Source: Pipra filicauda
Taxonomy: Eukaryota > Chordata > Aves > Passeriformes > Pipridae
Length of the DNA stretch: 64,000 bases
NCBI RefSeq assembly: GCF_003945595.2
Contig: NW_024104284.1
Span: 1,251,001 to 1,315,000 of the forward strand
Direction of reading: 5' to 3'
Shown here: positions 48,386-60,557 of the stretch, piece by piece
How the letters are laid out: each line of letters starts with the position of its first letter
Numbering within the stretch: the stretch's first letter is position 1
The notes under the pieces: model-generated
What the model saw: only the letters and a program-made list of their open reading frames with translations
Told to the model about the DNA's origin: nothing
Databases searched by the model: none
Position numbers and translations under genes: made by a program

Positions 48386-49230
48386 CAAATGGGATGCCAT
48401 CAGAGGGACCCTGACAGGTTTGAGGAGTGGGCTAGTGTAAACTTCATGAAATTCAATAAAGTGCAAGGTCCTGCAGCTGGGTGGGGACAAACACCCATAG
48501 CAGTACAAGCTGGGTGGGGAACTGACAGAGAACAGCCCTGTTGAGAAGGACCTGGGGATACTGGTGGATAAAAAACCCTGGATATAAGCCAGCATTGTGC
48601 ATTTGCAGCCCAGAAAGCCAACAGCACACAGGGCTACATCAGAAAAGGCATGGCCAGGAGGTTGAGGGAGGTGATTTTCCCCTTTCCCCTTCTATTCTGC
48701 TCTGATGAGACCCTACCTGGAGTACTGCTTCCAGCTCTGGGGTCCTCAGCACAGGAAAGACATGGACCTGTTAGAGCGCATCTGGAGGGCCGAAGATGAC
48801 CAGAGGGCGGGAGCACCGCTCCTGTGAAAACAGGCTGAGAAAGCTAGGGTTTAGCATGGAGCAGAGAAGGCTCTGGGGTGACCTAACTGTGATTTTTCAA
48901 TATATAAAGTGGACTTAGAAGAAAGAGAGGGACAGACTTTTTACCAAGGCCTGTATTGATAGGACAAGGAGTAAGAGGTAATGGTTTTAAACTGAAAGAC
49001 TTAACCTAGATTTAGGTTAAGTACATGGAAGAAATTCTTTATTGTGGGGTTGATGAGGTACTTGAACAGGTTGCCCAGAGAAGCTGTGGATGTGCCATCT
49101 CTGGAAGTGTTCAAGGGTAGGTTGGATGGGGTGTTAAGCAACCTGATCTACTGAAAGATGCCCCTGCCCACGGCAGGGGGGATTGGACTAGATGACTGTT
49201 AGAGGTTCCTTCCAACCCAAACCATTCTAT
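48386..49230 (+). mobile_element. CR1 LINE fragment: ORF2 C-terminal part and 3' UTR
   Basis: Plus-strand decayed frames still show CR1 ORF2 C-terminal phrases, including a WDAIRGTL-like start, KCKVLQLG, VEKDLGILVDKK, an ARRLREVIFP-like segment, the LEYCFQLWGPQ-like phrase near 48716-48750 and MDLLERI. The terminal UTR ends in ggttccttccaacccaaacc attctatg. It is 5'-truncated and lies antisense to EYA1. Many stops make it non-functional. Confidence 0.9.
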
Positions 49231-52200
49231 GGGCAATTTGCATGTCCATGTATTTCTTCACAAAGCAGCATGCCTGTCTACTCTTTAACTCATTTGTACT
49301 AAAACAAAATCTAGGCATCCCAAACAGAAGCCCCAATACCAGTTGAACACATGGAGTTCATACTAGTGCTAGCTCACAAGTACAGACATCTGAAACACTG
49401 CCATGATTAGTGATGACTGATGCCCTTCTGCTCTAAATGTTGGGGTGTTTCTTAACCAGGTTTTAAAAATCAGAGTTTACTTGAAATGTATGAACAACTC
49501 AAACTGGAACAATTACAACTTACAAAAAATCATCCAAAATAAAAACACAATAGAAAAGGAATGAACAAATACAATAGAAAAGTGGAAAGTTTTCTTGGAT
49601 GACTATTTGCAATATTTTGCAATTTTCTTTTTAAAGTTGTTTGAATACACAAGTTTTCTAATTGTGTCAGAAAAGAGAAAATTTATGCCAGGATGTTCTT
49701 GAGGACTAATACATTAAAGAGACCAAGCTGAAGCAGTGTTAGAAAGCCAACTAGAAGTGTACACAATATCTGCAAATACTATTCTTATCATCACCACTGT
49801 GAGGAGACTAAGGCACAGTGATCAGGAATTAGAAAGTATTGGGAACCACGAACATTGACCTCGTGTCATGTCATCTACACAAATATGTATGTAAAATACG
49901 AACACCAGAAAAGTGATTAGTATATAACGTCAGCAAAGGTTTATCCTGTGAATGTTGAGAGTTTGGAGCACAGTTTCAGATACAAAATGATCTTGATCTG
50001 ATTTTTTCCATGCAGAGAAGTTGAAAAAGCTTTTCTCTCTGGTAACAGCATTTTCACAATCCTCCTTCTCCACTTCCTTGGTCTGCCTGCAGCTTCCCTA
50101 ACTCCCATCACTGACTGTGGACCTCCATACAACTTAGTTAAATTTAAATCTAGGCAACATCACACTTGTCATGCCTGTCCGAAGCTGGCTCCACATTTCC
50201 ACAAACTGTGGGAGAATAAATGATGGACCTCTATACTGGTAATAGTGGCCAACCTGCTCTCCCAGCTTGCTTTGGAGCTTGCTCAAAGCCTGCACTTAAG
50301 GGCTGGCTTGCATCCAAGCACTTCATTTGTTAGATTAGTTGACTCTAGGACCAGATGTGCTAAAATGCTTTCAGAAAGAGGAGCATTTTACCCTACAGTG
50401 GTCATGGTTCTTTGAGATGTGCAATAACCTGCACACGGTAAGTCTGCTAAATGTAGTAATGAATTCAATAATGTGTATTATCATAAAGCCCATGATCCCA
50501 AATCATGCTTTAGAATGCTACTGTGCTAAAAGTTACCAGCCTGAGTCTGTGGCATATTAAAGTACCAAAGTCTGAGGGGAAATAGCTTCCCTTTCTCCTT
50601 TAGATTAAAGAAACAGAACATATGGCTGTATTGCTTCAAAGGCATTCCTACGGGGCACTGTGTGGTACACTGGGGACATAGCTGTGTGCATGGTCACTGA
50701 AGAACCTGGGAGGAAAGTCACTTAGTCTCCTGCAGTGTTACTGATACCTACAAAGGAGAAAATTTTCAGGCTGATGAAAAGAGAATATATGTCCCTGTCA
50801 TGCAAAAAGTTCTCCTTGAGGGCCAGAAGTGATTTATATGGTACATTTGCTTCCAGCAGCAGGGAGGCAGCCTGGTTTCACCTGTAAGAATTGAAGGCAA
50901 AGGCCAAAGAGGGACTAATGTTCAAAAAGTTCTGCTGCATGACTGTGCTTTACAGATGGTATGCTGGGTTTTAGTTGATCCCTTTCTTAGCCCTGGGCTC
51001 TCACTACGATCTCCCATCTTGGAAATCCCTGTAGTGCCTGGTGTTAGTACAGCGTGTATCACCATCTGCTTTAGTGACATGAGAGTCTGCATTGCAATGT
51101 GGGCCCTAGCAGTCCTTTATGTTTCTTTAGGGAACAGAAGGGCTCAGTATACTGCTGTGTGTCAGACATCTCAGTCACATTTCAAGTAAAAAAGCTGCAC
51201 TTCACGCAGTCCTCAGCTTGAAAAGGAATAGGAGGGAGAAGTCGTGCTGATAAATACTGGTAGTCCAATGACTGGGAGCCACATACGAGGAGAACAGGCG
51301 CTTCCACAGAGTAAACTATGCAGGAAACAATCCACAAAAAGCAGTTTTCATAAACAACACCTGGCAGTTAATTTCTTCCTATCAACTTCTAGACCTGGGT
51401 AAATCCAAGCTAGCAGTTAGAGACTTATAGGAATCCTGGAAGGATTTACTGCCATGTGAGTGGAAGGAGGAGGTTCACAGGGCAAATACAACGTGAGAGT
51501 GCAAGGACATAAATGCTGTCTATTCTCAGCTTTAAACTGTGAAAAGATGCATCTGTGTAAGACAGCGTCTTGATGCTTCATGGGAGCTGGAAATGTTCCC
51601 ATATGCTAAAGTGTAGGATTTGTAAAATGTTTCTGTATTAAACTAACTTTATTTAATCAAGTGAAGAGGCAGGACAGTTAGAGCAATACAGAAGGTGCTC
51701 TTGTGATGCTCCTCATTATGGGAGGACTGGTGAATCTTGCTGGTGGCAGGTGGGCAGGACAGAGGAGCCTGGTAGCCAGGCTGGGATGTGAGCACCTCGG
51801 CCACTGTCTGCCCCGGGCTGATGCTCCCAACAACTGTGCTTAATGACAGAGCTGCATCTTATGGAAATCATATGCAACTGTAATGCAGGCAGCTTTCTAG
51901 AGGGGTCCATGCACAGTAATATGTTAATGCAGAGGCTTAGAGGTTCATTAATGTGAAGTAACACCATACTTGAAAGCACAATGCAGCCATGCAGCTCCTT
52001 CTGACACACAGAAGAGGTTGTGTTCTGAATTGCCATCAAGAACACGTTAATATACAAACAGGTGGATTTTAAGTAAGAATCTGAGGAGAAATTAGCCAAT
52101 TCCTAATTACTAGAACATAATTAATTTTTTTTGCAAAGAACCAGATAGTGCTTTACAGTAATACCTGATAGCATTCCCTATCTTTTATCATTAAGAGAAA

Positions 52201-52679
52201 TACATCAACTAATGTAGCTGAAAAACTTTTACCATATTGCTATTCATTATAGGTGACTCCCATGAACATATCATCACTTTCCATATGGAGACTTCACAAC
52301 CAGAAGTGGTTTGTGAAGCCATGAGTGTGCATTATATATCCTTCACAAATGGCAGAAAAATTATTGCTAACCGTCATGACTGTGCCCCATGCATTACTGC
52401 ATTTCTCAGAGGTGACAAAATTAATTTTTTTCTAATATCATAATATATAATCTTATTTTTTACCTTCCCATAAAAGCCCACACCAAAAAACAGAAATAAA
52501 AATCCTAAAAGAAAAAAATCATGAATAGAACTAAAAATTAATTTGCTTTTAATTACTTCAATAGAATTCAACACAAAAAAAAAGTATTCTATTCGTAAGA
52601 AAAAGTGTTATGTAAGATTAAAAAAAAGAAAGGTCTAATAATGGTCATTTTCAGCTTTGGTATATATCTCAAAATAACA

Positions 52680-53010
52680 TCTCAGCCTTGGCCATATTGA
52701 TCACCATAACTGCTCTACTCTGGCCTCCAATCGGGAGGCCTGGAGACACACCATCTATAACGCAGCTGTCTCCTTTGAGAACACACGCAGGATAACTCTC
52801 GAGGAGAAAAGACAACGCAGAAAGAACCGTGTCTTGCAGAATACACCATCTAAGGAGTCTTTCTGCTGTGCCTTTTGCAATCGGATATGTCTGTCACATA
52901 CTGGCCTCATAAGCCACCAGTGTGCCTGTAGCAAATGTGGATAGAGCCTTCCCAAATCTTCGTTCGCGAAGCCTAGCCATGGGGGGAATATATCTCAAAG
53001 GAACAGATCT
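52680..53010 (+). mobile_element. non-CR1 LINE remnant: ORF C-terminus with CCHC-type zinc-binding motif
   Basis: The plus strand has an uninterrupted frame from about 52680 to a TAG at 52942: GHIDHHNCSTLASNREAWRH, TIYNAAVSFENTRRITLEEK, RQRRKNRVLQNTPSKESFCC and AFCNRICLSHTGLISHQCAC. The order WRHTIYNAA - FEN.RR - basic run - CxxC...HxxxC is what I recognise at the very end of the ORF of some LINEs of RTE or related clades, and it differs from CR1. Further decayed sequence (cttcgttcgcgaagcctagc) resembles the usual tail after the stop. The clade is uncertain; it is antisense to EYA1. Confidence 0.5.
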
Positions 53011-55230
53011 AATGAGATGGTGTCATTTTAGAATAAAGTTTGGTTTATTCATTTTTTTGGCATATCAGTTACATATTATAACTAGATATGCTAAAGAAAT
53101 AATTGGTGGTATTGAATTATTAGGAACATCCTATCTTAAAAAGTTAGTTCAGTGTTTTGCAATCTTTGAAAAGGGTCACTATAAGTATGTAAATATATAG
53201 CCTTTAAAGATACAGAAAGAATCACAGAACTATTGAATTACAGAATAGCTAGGGTAGGAAGGGACCTTAAAGATAATCTAGTTCCAACCCCTCTCCTGTG
53301 GGCAGGGGTATCTTCCTCTTGACCAGGTTGTTCAGAGCCCCATCCAACCCAGCCTTAAACATTTCCAGGGATGGGGCATCCATAACTTCTCTGGGCAACT
53401 TGTTCCAGTGTCTCACCACCCTCATAGTAAAGAATTTCTTCCTCATATCTAATCTACATCTACCCTCTGCCAGTTTGAAGCCATCATTCCTTGTCCTATC
53501 ATTATATGCCTTGTAAAATATCCCTGTGTATGTCTCCTTTAGGTATTGGATGACCACAGTGAGGTCTTCCTGGAGTCTTCTCCAGGTTGAACAACTCCAA
53601 GTCTCTCAGTCTTTCCTCTTATGAGGGGTGCTCCAGTTGTCTGATCACTTTTATGGCCCTCCTCTGGACTCACTCTGCGCCCTTCTTTTAGTGGGGGCCC
53701 CAGAGCTGGATGCGGCACTCCAGGTGAGGTCTCATGGGGGGACAATCACCTTCCTTGACCTACTGGTTATGCTTCTTTTGATGCAGGCCAGGACATGGTT
53801 GGCTTTCTAGGCTGCAAGTGCACATTGCAGGGTTATGTTGAGCTTCTTGTCAATGAACACCTCCAAGTCCTTCTACCCAGGGCTGCTCTCAATTCAGCTT
53901 CACATTCTCCACCAGCCTTCCTTGTTGGTGAGAACAAGGTCCAGCTTAGCACCTCTCCTTGTTGGCTTCTCTATCACTTGGAGAAGGAAGTCATCAGTAA
54001 TGCCTTACAGAAACCTCCTGTTTGTGTTGTCCCTCCAACAGATATTGGGGTGGCTGAAGTTTCTCATGAGGACAAGGAGGAGTCAATGTGAGGCTGCTCC
54101 TATCTGTCTACAGAGTGCCTCATCCACTCAACCTTCCTGGTCGGGTGGTCTATAGCAGATCCCCACTTAATGTCACCTGTCCCTGCTCTACCTTTAATAC
54201 TGACTCATAAGCTCTTGGTCAGCTCCTTATCCATCCCCAGGCAGCACTCCAGGCACTCCAGCATTGATATCCACTTAGACCTCCTCCTCATCTCTCCTGC
54301 CTGTCCTTCCTAAAGAGCCTATATATTTTCATTCTAACACTCCAATCACAAGAGTCATCTCTGTTGGGAGAACAAAGCTTGTGTGAGCAATTTCTCCTGC
54401 ATTTCTGTAGGCCTTGCCTTGGCATGGTTGGGTGCAGACAGTAAAAACTGCTGCATAGTTAACATGGCTTCAGCCTCTGAAGCTAGAACATAGGAGGATC
54501 ACTGCCAAGGTCAAGGAGGTGTCCTGAGAGATAAACAAGTTTTCTCATCTCATATGGACACCTGCAATACTCCAGTTAGCACTGGACAACAAAGTATGTT
54601 TTTTTTATGTACCCAATGCTGTGAAAGAAGAATCACACGTCGGGGTATAGTAGCAGTATATAACGAGTATCCTCTTTGTAATAAATGGACATTTCATTGA
54701 TCATATTGGTCTGAGAGCAATCTGTCTCAATCCCCTCGAACCGATACATCTCACTAGTCTTTGTGTTGCCAGTAAGATTGTAGACCTGCAGGCATGCACA
54801 CATACACCTCTAATTCCTCTTGTTTACTCCCCATGCTGTATGCGTTTGCATAGAAGCATTTAAGATGGGCCCCTGATCAAGCCAACTTACTGGCTGGAGT
54901 GGCTGGAATTCCTTTGTGCTGCTCTTCAGGTGCTCTTCTGCTGACCTGTGATCCCTTTCCAGACTCTGGGCACCTACTGCTGTCGCTGGCATCAGACTGG
55001 TAGGAGTGGGATGCAACTTTAGTTTCGAGTCCTCTTCCCCATCTTGACAAGCCTATGACTGAAGATGCTCTTCCCCTCCTCTGACAGATGAAGCCCATCA
55101 GCCTCCAGTAGTCCTGGTTCCTCAAAGCGAGTCCTATGACCTAAAAGCTGTGGTACATGTCCTGAAACCATTTGTTGACTTGCCAGATTCAAATGGCCCT
55201 TTCAAACTCCTTCCCTCTGGCTGGGAGGAT

Positions 55231-55497
55231 TTATGAAAACACTACCTGCACTCCAGAGTCCCTTAGTGCTGCTCCCAGGTTTCTGTAATCCATTTTGATA
55301 CTCCTCAGACTGCTTCTAGCTGTATCACTGGTGCCCATGTGAAACAACAGCAGCAGATGAAAGTCAGTGGACTGTATAAGGCTTGGAAGTCTCTTGGCAA
55401 CATCCCTGCAGCCCTGGTAAACAGCACACCTCTCTCTAGAGAGCACATCAGGTTGGCAAATGAGTTGCCTCAGAAGTAAGTTGCCTACTATTGTCAC
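55231..55497 (-). pseudogene. CR1 ORF1 esterase-domain remnant
   Basis: An 88-codon open stretch ends at an in-frame stop but keeps the SGNH hydrolase-like phrase HMGTSDTARSSLRSIKMDYR followed by NLGAALRDSGVQVVFS. In intact CR1 ORF1 the block reads GTND; here Asn has become Ser, which would remove an oxyanion-hole residue. It is part of the reverse CR1 copy and not a host gene. Confidence 0.65.
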
Positions 55498-55561
55498 CTC
55501 TCGCCTTCTCTTAGTTGCTCTCGTTGTTATATGGGGTGCATATTGGGCTCTTTACTCAGTT

Positions 55562-55948
55562 CTAACATCTCTCCTGATGTGATGGGTCTTTCCTTTTCAG
55601 TCTGCACAGGGGTGAAATGGTTCTGCATGGGCACCTCAGGTGTTGGCAAAGTGCCTTCCTCTTACAGATCTTTGCCCTTGCAAGCTTATACTCTTCTACA
55701 TTACTGGCCCCTCTCCCTTCTGTGTGGGCCACTGGAGGAGTTTTTGGCCGTTTGGCTGTGGGCTGTGAGTCTTCTGCAGATTGCACTTGGAACTTGCTAT
55801 CCGACTCCTTCTCAGCCTCCCTGCTGTTATGCAGCCTTTCCACTGCCTCCTGCAGCTCAGCCACCTGCCGCAGGAGTTCCTCCACCTGGCACACCTGTGG
55901 CAGGCAGGTCTGCTGCCTGTCCCTGCCCCAGGAGAAAGGTCTAGGCAC
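55562..55948 (-). pseudogene. CR1 ORF1 coiled-coil remnant
   Basis: The 128-codon open frame carries VCQVEELLRQVAELQEAVER with a leucine heptad pattern, followed by an acidic Ser-rich tail (SREAEKESDSKFQVQ). The preceding ORF1 part (ASTQTDLPTGEAAVQNSNCR, about 56000-56060) is in a different frame, which shows a frameshift between them. This is retrotransposon ORF1, not a cellular gene. Confidence 0.6.
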
Positions 55949-58900
55949 TTCCTGCAGTTGGAATTCTGCACTGCAGCTTCTCCCGTCGGCAGGTCTGTCT
56001 GGGTGGACGCACTGGCCACTGCTGGAGCAGATGGTGCAGATCCACTGTTGGAGCTGAAGCCTTTGCTCTCAGATGAGTGCCCACCATTCTGCCTTGGGGG
56101 TCCAGTAGGATGAGTGCCCTTGACCTGTGCAGATGGCCATAGAGTAGTGCCTGGTTGCTGGGTTGTGTAGACTTCAAGGCCAATGGAATGTTCCTCCTTT
56201 GAGGAGGTGTCCTCCCTGCACAGCCTTCCAAGCAAACTACCACACTATGACCTGTCTGCCTGCCCTGGTCGCAAAAGTCAACAGGTCACAGGGTTCCTGG
56301 TCACAGGGCTCACTAGGGCTGCCTTTGGTGGGAAGTGGGGGTGGCCAGTATAACTCCTGGCTTTGCACATGCCAAGAGAACGAGACACTCTCATGAGAGC
56401 TGCCTGCTCTTGGTGGGTCTCTGTGCTCTCCTGGGATTTCCCTGGCTCAGGAAATTCCCCTCGTAAGCCATAATCCCCCACTCTGCTCTAGAACACGCCT
56501 GCACCGGAGCTGATCACCTCGGTGAGTGATGAGATAGGCAGATGCCACATTTCAGTCCTATGAACAAGTTGCTAATTTCCCTAAAACACTGGAGCATACA
56601 TCCTAAAATACCTAATATGTGTAATTGCTTCGCATACACCATTAAAATATTATACCTTATTATCCCTATCGCAACATAATCAGTATGTAAAATCAAACAT
56701 TATTTTCAGATGAGGTAACTCTGGTTCTCTTGAGAGCACTGCATCAATGTAGTTATTCCCTCCTGCACACAATTAAAATTCAACTATAGAACAAAGAGTA
56801 TGAGATCTTTAAATGAAAAAATTCAATACTGAAACCCCAAATTTCTTATTTGGAAGCCGAAATGCAGATTTTGGAATCTAAATTTTGAGAACACTGCCCT
56901 TTTTTCTACTGTTTGGCCTAGTACACTCCTCTAATTTCATTATGAAATTACTACTAATGCAAGAAAACATTGTTTATGATGGTACTTAGTTCAAATTATA
57001 GATAAGTAAACATTAATATTTTTCCTTTCAGTATGTAAAAAAACTTGTAATTCCCCTTTAGTGTGCTGTTTAAGGAATAGTCCTCAAGATCTGAAATTAT
57101 TTGCTATTACATCACTTTGGAATTAATAGGTCCAAATAAATCTGTACAAAGTGAAGGAAATAAGTAATTTATTTCACTTTTTTCAAAGCAAAATCTAAGA
57201 ACTAGTACAAGGGTGCAGTAAGTAATTGCAAATCTAAATGTAGCTCACCCATTCAAAAACAGAATTCTGACTTCAGAGCTAGAGATCTTCAGTGAGATCT
57301 GATTATTTCACTGAGTTTGAAAATTTCAGTTACATATACCATTCTTATTCTTATTCTTACCACTATTACATAAAGAGCAACATACATGAAATTAGATGAT
57401 TCATTTACCTGGCTTTATCCCTTAATAAATTCAGATGAGTAAACTTGTTTGCAACTGACAACTGGCATTTATTGACTTTATACAGACTAAAAATTGACTG
57501 CTGAAGTTTAGAATTTAATCTAAGAATATTAAATAAATCTCTAGGCTGAGCTTTGAAAAGCCAGTTACGTCATAAACAAATCAAACTGTGCTTCAGAGAT
57601 CACTGCTGCAACTCTGCCCTTTGCATTCAAAATGCTAAATCAGTCTTCATCAGTTTATAAGAAGAAAAAGTATTTTTACTTGGATAACAAGAGAGCTGTT
57701 CTGATTATAGAGTTTTCTGGAATGTGTTGGATGAAAGAAGATTTTTATTTAAAAACATTTACTTGTGGTATCTGGAAAAATGTGCATCATAGGCCAAAGT
57801 TATGACTGATGATTGCCTACCCGTAAACCCAGTCTCCCTATATGGCAGGAAGGGTTCCCTCTGAGCCTAAGTGAGCTGGAAAACATCAGTTTTCAGGTTC
57901 CCACTTTGAATTAAGCCTAGACCCAAAGACACATCTAAACTGTGGGTTAAATATGCTCCAAATCCAGCTTTGTCTGCCTTCATACTATTGCTGGGCAAGG
58001 ATACCCAAGCTCTGTGGCTCACTGGCAATGTTGCCAACAAACATCTTGATCCCTAACAGCCCAGATGCTTGTGCACATGAACTGGAAAGCTTAAGCCTGA
58101 GCAGGGTCACCGCTAGATCTTTCAGACTCAGTCCTTCATCAGTGAGAACAGATGCTTTAGGCCTGAGGCACATCCAAGTCAAAATGCCCACAGTTTTCAT
58201 GGAAGCCTGTCAAGCTGTAAGCAGCCTGAACTTCCAAACCACCAAGCAAGGACTTTAAGTTTCTGAGATGGATATGAGGAATCTGCCCTGAGGTCGCAGA
58301 CCCTGGGAAACAGGCAGGCCCTGCTAGTAAAATGGTGATGCTCACAAGAACGACAAACTGTGGCTCCTTCAAAAACACCATACTTCTGTGACATGTTTCA
58401 AAAAATGTGTCATTTATGGCGAACCGAAAGCCTCAGTCTCTGATTAGGTCTAATCCTTACATACTGCTTCCCAAAAAGTACCCAATGCCCTTTCACTGTG
58501 TACTTTTCTGAAGGCTTTTCTATGCATTCTGAACATGCTCTTCGTTTCTTGGACAAGGCATGATCTTTCAGCCTGGAGCTCATGTTCCCCAGGAATAAGG
58601 ACTTAGAGCTTATGTACAAGGACATGAACATGACTGTTTGCTCCTAGGTGCCTCTGTGTATGAAGAAGACAGGGTATGGAAAAAACCTACTACACTTGAG
58701 TTTGGAGAAACAAGATAAACTGGCTTGTTATGGTGGAAATGCAAAGAACCAGGTTTATCCAGTGAGCTTCTCTGCTTTCACTAACCATCTAGATCAGTAT
58801 TTTTTTCGTACACAGCTTCACATTTCTTCAGTGAATGAACTGCTATACTGTATTGTTAAGGTTGCAAGACGTCTATTAGCAGAAGATATTCTACCATCTG

Positions 58901-60467
58901 TAAAATGTGATTGGTTAACTTCCATTAAAGTCAGTGATGCTGACAACTATGCATGAAGTAGCTACATGTCTGGCTATGCACAGCAAATGAAAACACACAG
59001 AACTTCATTGAATATGCTGGTAAGATACGGTAGTACTTTCTCATTCTGCTCTGGATAAAATGAAATAAAACCAGAAATCAGAAACAGATTTGGAAAATAA
59101 CTAGCATTGTTATAATTTTAGACAAATCTGAAAAATAAGTCCTACACATGCAACTCACTGATGGTGTGTCGTATACCCAAAACAATCGTATCTTTACATT
59201 TAGCTACCTTAATGAAAGAAAACACTACTTTAAAATTTAAAGAAACCAGATATTTTATTGTAAGTATAAAAAATAAATACTCTAAGGAATGGAAGAAAAA
59301 ATAAAGCATGTTAAACGATTTCATTATATACTAAGATGCCAAATCATCTGTGAGTAGTTTCTTTTTAGATGAAAAGAAATCAAAATATAGGACAGATGTT
59401 AGACAAACCACATTTGAGGTCTATCACACACTGGCATTTTTCAAATTATTTTGGCTCATCTATTAAATAAGGTGTATTTTGCTTGATTTTGAAAAGGGAA
59501 ACATCAGGAAATATTTAAAGGCCAATTGCTGCCAATTAACTTTGATCAGCAAAAGTTGAATTTGAATCTTTTAGATTCTTTTGCCTGTCTGGAATAACAC
59601 ACTACTCTAAAATCTAGCAAAACAACAACTTGATGATTAATGTGTGTTGGCAGCCCCACCACAAGCTTGCTTAACAGCTGGATTTTAAATAAACAGCTGT
59701 CTTCACTACGATGGGAAAGAAATCTGACTGTTTTCATGTTTTCGCGTTATTCAAATATGATCAGAAATTGCATTTTTCCCTTTTAAGATGAAACATCCAG
59801 GCATTACAGTGACAGTCGCTTTCAGCAGTTTGGGTAGTTTTAGAATGATCTCACAAGCTCTGCCAAACCATAGCCTGCGTAGGCTAAAAAATCCCTTGGC
59901 ATGCCAACACCAGCCCCTTGCCACACACTGCAGGGCAGAGGCATGCGTGGCAGAGAAACCCGGGCAGAGAAACCCATCGTGCCTGCTGCTGGGGAAGGCA
60001 GAGGACATCTAGTAACAAGCCAATGAGATAGACAGTGTATGCAACATTAATGATTTCCCTTGGGGCTAAGGTAACACTTGCCCACAGTGGGATGTAAGCA
60101 ACAAATCTGTACCTAGCCATTAACTGTTTATAGAAGCTGAAGTTTATTATTTAATGGCCATGGCAGACTATTGAATTCTGCATGTTTATAGATGCTTTTG
60201 GTGTATACATTTCTGACAGTTGTCTACTGTCATCATAAATACTAAAACCTGTGAGGACAAAATTCTACCATTTAAACCATAGTAACCTTTGAAGGCCAGT
60301 GCAGACATTTAGTATAGATATTATTATGTATCCTAATGACAGCTATTTTCTAAGCGTTTCCATATTGAAATTGAGAAACCAAAAATAACTGTAAAACCAA
60401 TTAACAACACATAAAAAGAGACAAATATTAAATAATCTCTATGTTTTTTAAAAGAATGAACACTTAC

Positions 60468-60557
60468 TTCTAAATCATTAAAGAATAGATGTGTGTCAGC
60501 CAAATTGAAAATCATCTCTTCCATTCGGAGTCCAAGGGACACAGAAGTGGGTGGATC
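60468..60557 (-). CDS. EYA1: EYA1 coding exon A (first in window)
   Basis: This 90-nt exon encodes residues 1-30 of the visible product, [20 protein letters not shown] followed by [10 protein letters not shown]. In the family this follows directly on the nucleophile motif exon, which is not in the window. It starts and ends on codon boundaries. The acceptor is a pyrimidine-rich tttcttctttaag and the donor is GAA|gtaagtg, near consensus. It is isolated: the next exon is 27 kb downstream. The acceptor position is the least certain edge, because the AAG acceptor is not the strongest type, but it reproduces the expected Arg/Lys-Asp-Pro-Pro junction. Confidence 0.95.

Larger units (their letters stand above)
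53218..56490 (-). mobile_element. long CR1 LINE copy with internal deletion, reverse orientation
   Basis: From high to low coordinate on the minus strand: ORF1 with a coiled-coil segment (QVEELLRQVAELQEAVERLH at about 55800-55890) and an SGNH-esterase-like segment (LLLFHMGTSDTARSSLRSIK at about 55280-55350). Next come the ORF2 start (HSMGNKQEE-like sequence near 54820-54850) and endonuclease segments at about 54000-54330. After an apparent junction near 53893-53900, the ORF2 C-terminus follows (MRKKFFTMRVVRHWNKLPRE at about 53380-53450) and then the conserved 3' end at 53218-53290. The central reverse transcriptase is missing. All frames carry stops and shifts. Together with ORF1 this is far longer than a typical CR1 tail. 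Confidence 0.8.
33523..60467 (-). other. EYA1 intron A-B (26,945 bp)
   Basis: A single intron between GAA|gtaagtg at exon A and ccttag|GAA at exon B, inferred because the protein reads through without a gap (NDLE-ECDQ). I found no further EYA1-like exon in it. It contains an LTR end fragment (41509-41539), a perfect hairpin (45407-45435), a CR1 tail (48386-49230), a non-CR1 LINE remnant (52680-53010) and a long deleted CR1 copy (53218-56490). AT-rich blocks lie around 44095-44190. Candidate conserved noncoding stretches are noted at 43880-44060 and 51830-52080. Confidence 0.9.

Noticed and set aside
51716..52099. 127-codon minus-strand frame
   Set aside because: No recognisable domain; the DNA looks more like noncoding conserved sequence than an exon, and no splice sites frame it.
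53267..53557. 96-codon minus-strand frame with MRVVRHWNKLPREVMDAP
   Set aside because: It is the well-known CR1 ORF2 C-terminus, included in the CR1 entry instead of as a gene.
55696..56235. 179-codon minus-strand frame, longest in the window
   Set aside because: It is CR1 ORF1 with a frameshift; retrotransposon remnant, not a host gene.
58648..58956. 102-codon plus-strand frame
   Set aside because: Inside the EYA1 intron, antisense, no similarity recognised and ends without exon-like boundaries.
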